A stretch of DNA of 6,023 bases from JBIOUF01 sp044866695 (GTDB lineage: Bacteria > Actinomycetota > Actinomycetes > Propionibacteriales > Nocardioidaceae): NCBI GenBank assembly GCA_044866695.1, contig JBIOUF010000231.1, positions 1 through 6,023 of the forward strand, in the 5' to 3' direction. Below the pieces are notes generated by a model. The model was not told the DNA's origin, did no database searches, and was given only the letters and a program-made list of their open reading frames with translations. Positions 5,283 to 6,023 of this stretch are shown in pieces; positions within the stretch are counted from its first letter, which is position 1, and each line of letters starts with the position of its first letter. Made by a program: the position numbers and the translations under genes.

Positions 5283-5386
5283 AGGGTGCTTGAACGGTCA
5301 TGGACCGCGCTGGAGGCCGAGCCGGCGGGTCGGTGTCGTTCGCCGCAGCGACCGCCGCCTTGCGGGACGACCGTGATCGTCGTTGA
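5283..5386 (+). pseudogene. Frameshifted C-terminal remnant of a VapB-like antitoxin
   Basis: One frame, after the TAG at 5280, reads LERSWTALEAEPAG. From about 5327 the next frame reads SVSFAAATAALRDDRDRR and stops at the TGA 5384-5386. Joined by restoring one base (a G apparently lost near 5327-5330), the two halves make a coherent antitoxin-like tail rich in Ala and charged residues, ending just inside the start of the PIN toxin gene as is usual for type II antitoxin-toxin pairs. The N-terminal DNA-binding part is absent. The identification rests mainly on position and composition, so the antitoxin could be Phd-like rather than VapB-like. It is non-functional if the frameshift is real. Confidence 0.42.
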
Positions 5387-5640
5387 TGCGAGCGTCCTCG
5401 CCCCTGCCCTCGCCGGCGATGGAGTCGACGGCGACCAGGCTCGTGCTCGGCTGGGCGACTCGGCTCTCGCCGCGCCGGAGCTGATCGACCCGGAGGTGCA
5501 GTCGGTGTTCAGACGGTTGCATCGGGCCGAGCAGCTACCCGTCCGGCGTGCGGAACTGGCGATGTCCGACCTGCCCTTGCGACGGGTGTCGCACCGGCCG
5601 CTCTTGAAGCGGTGCTGGAGCCTCCGCGACCACCTGACAA
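5373..5640 (+). pseudogene. 3'-truncated VapC-like PIN-domain toxin
   Basis: From GTG 5373 (weak GGGA at 5364-5367) the product starts MIVVDASVLAPALAGDG, the first strand of a PIN domain with conserved acidic D5. It continues through AAPELIDPEV with the second acidic residue E41, then LPLRRVSHRPLLKRCW and LRDHLT. This is the usual order in actinobacterial VapC RNases, which cleave tRNA or rRNA. About 89 residues match; the reading frame then runs 30 codons into unrelated sequence (antisense to mcrC) and stops at 5727-5729. The part carrying the last two metal-binding acids (in the YDA-YVALAE and TxD regions) is missing, so the toxin should be inactive. The break coincides with the end of the mcrC fragment coming from the other direction. 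Confidence 0.75.
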
Positions 5641-6022
5641 CGAACGCACTCGCGTCGACACCCCCGGCCCGGGCCTCCAGCCCTGTGGTGGTGATGACGA
5701 GCCGGGCCAGCGAGACCGCCGGACGGTAGCGCTCGTTCAGCCTGGTCCAGCGTGGCTCAGGCACTTCACGTCCGACGGGGACGATCGTGCCGATCCCGTA
5801 GAGCTGGTGGCGCAGCCGGGTCAGCGTCGTGCGTGAGCTTGAACGGCGCAGGTGCAGCCGACCGAGCACGTCCACCGCCGTACGGAGCAGCTGGTTCTCC
5901 AGGAGGTCTGCGGCGAAGTCGTCGTACGCGACCTCTCGTCGGTTCAAGGTCGCTACCTGACCGGATCCTGGCGAACCTGGGCCCATGCCCCTGAACCGAG
6001 AGTCCCCAGTCACATCCATCAC
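5636..6022 (-). pseudogene. mcrC: McrC fragment (McrBC restriction system subunit), nuclease end lost
   Basis: The minus-strand frame enters from the right edge and reads VAYDDFAADLLENQLLRTA (fragment residues 31-49), then RWTRLNERYRPAVSLARLV (91-109) and GLEARAGGVDASAFVV (114-129). These are the conserved central motifs of McrC (YDxFxxDxxEN-LL and TRLNxRYxPAxxLAxLxL). McrC partners the GTPase McrB to cut methylated DNA and carries a PD-(D/E)xK nuclease domain near its C-terminus. Here the match ends after AFVV, where FDM-x-FE is expected, and the frame continues antisense through vapC, so the catalytic part is absent. The first 22 residues seen are less typical, and the true N-terminus, and any mcrB, would lie to the right of the window. 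The fragment is a relic of a modification-dependent restriction locus. Confidence 0.72.
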
Positions 6023-6023
6023 T

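Noticed and set aside
5279..5635. Minus-strand frame from the McrC fragment continuing as one 247-residue protein
   Set aside because: Past AFVV the translation becomes Arg/Ser-rich and is antisense to the vapC-like gene, so it is not McrC.
1..6023. CRISPR arrays, tRNA, rRNA or riboswitches
   Set aside because: No regularly spaced repeats of suitable length, no cloverleaf with a T-loop consensus and no recognisable riboswitch core were seen on either strand.

Overview
The window is uniformly GC-rich with strong G/C bias at third codon positions, GTG and TTG starts, and protein families typical of Actinobacteria: a PcaD-like hydrolase, an ISL3 transposase of the actinobacterial type and a VapC of the actinobacterial type. 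I cannot name a genus.

Left part (1-921): two ordinary chromosomal genes on the + strand, overlapping by 8 bases. They are the 3' end of a 3-oxoadipate enol-lactonase-like alpha/beta hydrolase and a complete 2H-phosphoesterase ('2'-5' RNA ligase family') gene. A gap of about 460 bases follows (922-1382). It holds a long inverted repeat, two stretches that look like relics of coding sequence on opposite strands, and two consecutive hairpins just before the next gene.

Centre (1383-4306): a two-gene + strand operon, joined by a GTGA overlap. The first gene encodes an ~823-residue SMC/Rad50-type ABC ATPase with Walker A, a coiled coil with a CPVC zinc-hook motif, an SQGE signature, Walker B, a switch histidine and an extra C-terminal helical domain. 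The second encodes a 151-residue helical protein. Both the ATPase tail and the small protein contain an R-x3-E helix followed by a histidine, reminiscent of HEPN-type RNases. The ATPase layout resembles the anticodon nuclease RloC. This pair is the best candidate for an undescribed system, most plausibly anti-phage or abortive infection; that function is inferred, not shown.

Right part (4307-6023): a graveyard of mobile and defence genes. In order it contains a tyrosine-integrase fragment (-), the 5' part of a frameshifted ISL3 transposase (+), an intact doxX-like membrane protein gene (-), a frameshifted vapB-like antitoxin tail and a 3'-truncated vapC-like PIN toxin (+), and a McrC fragment (-) whose nuclease end is lost where it meets vapC. 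The repeated truncations point to a hot spot for gain and loss of islands, with the ATPase operon as the apparently intact cargo.
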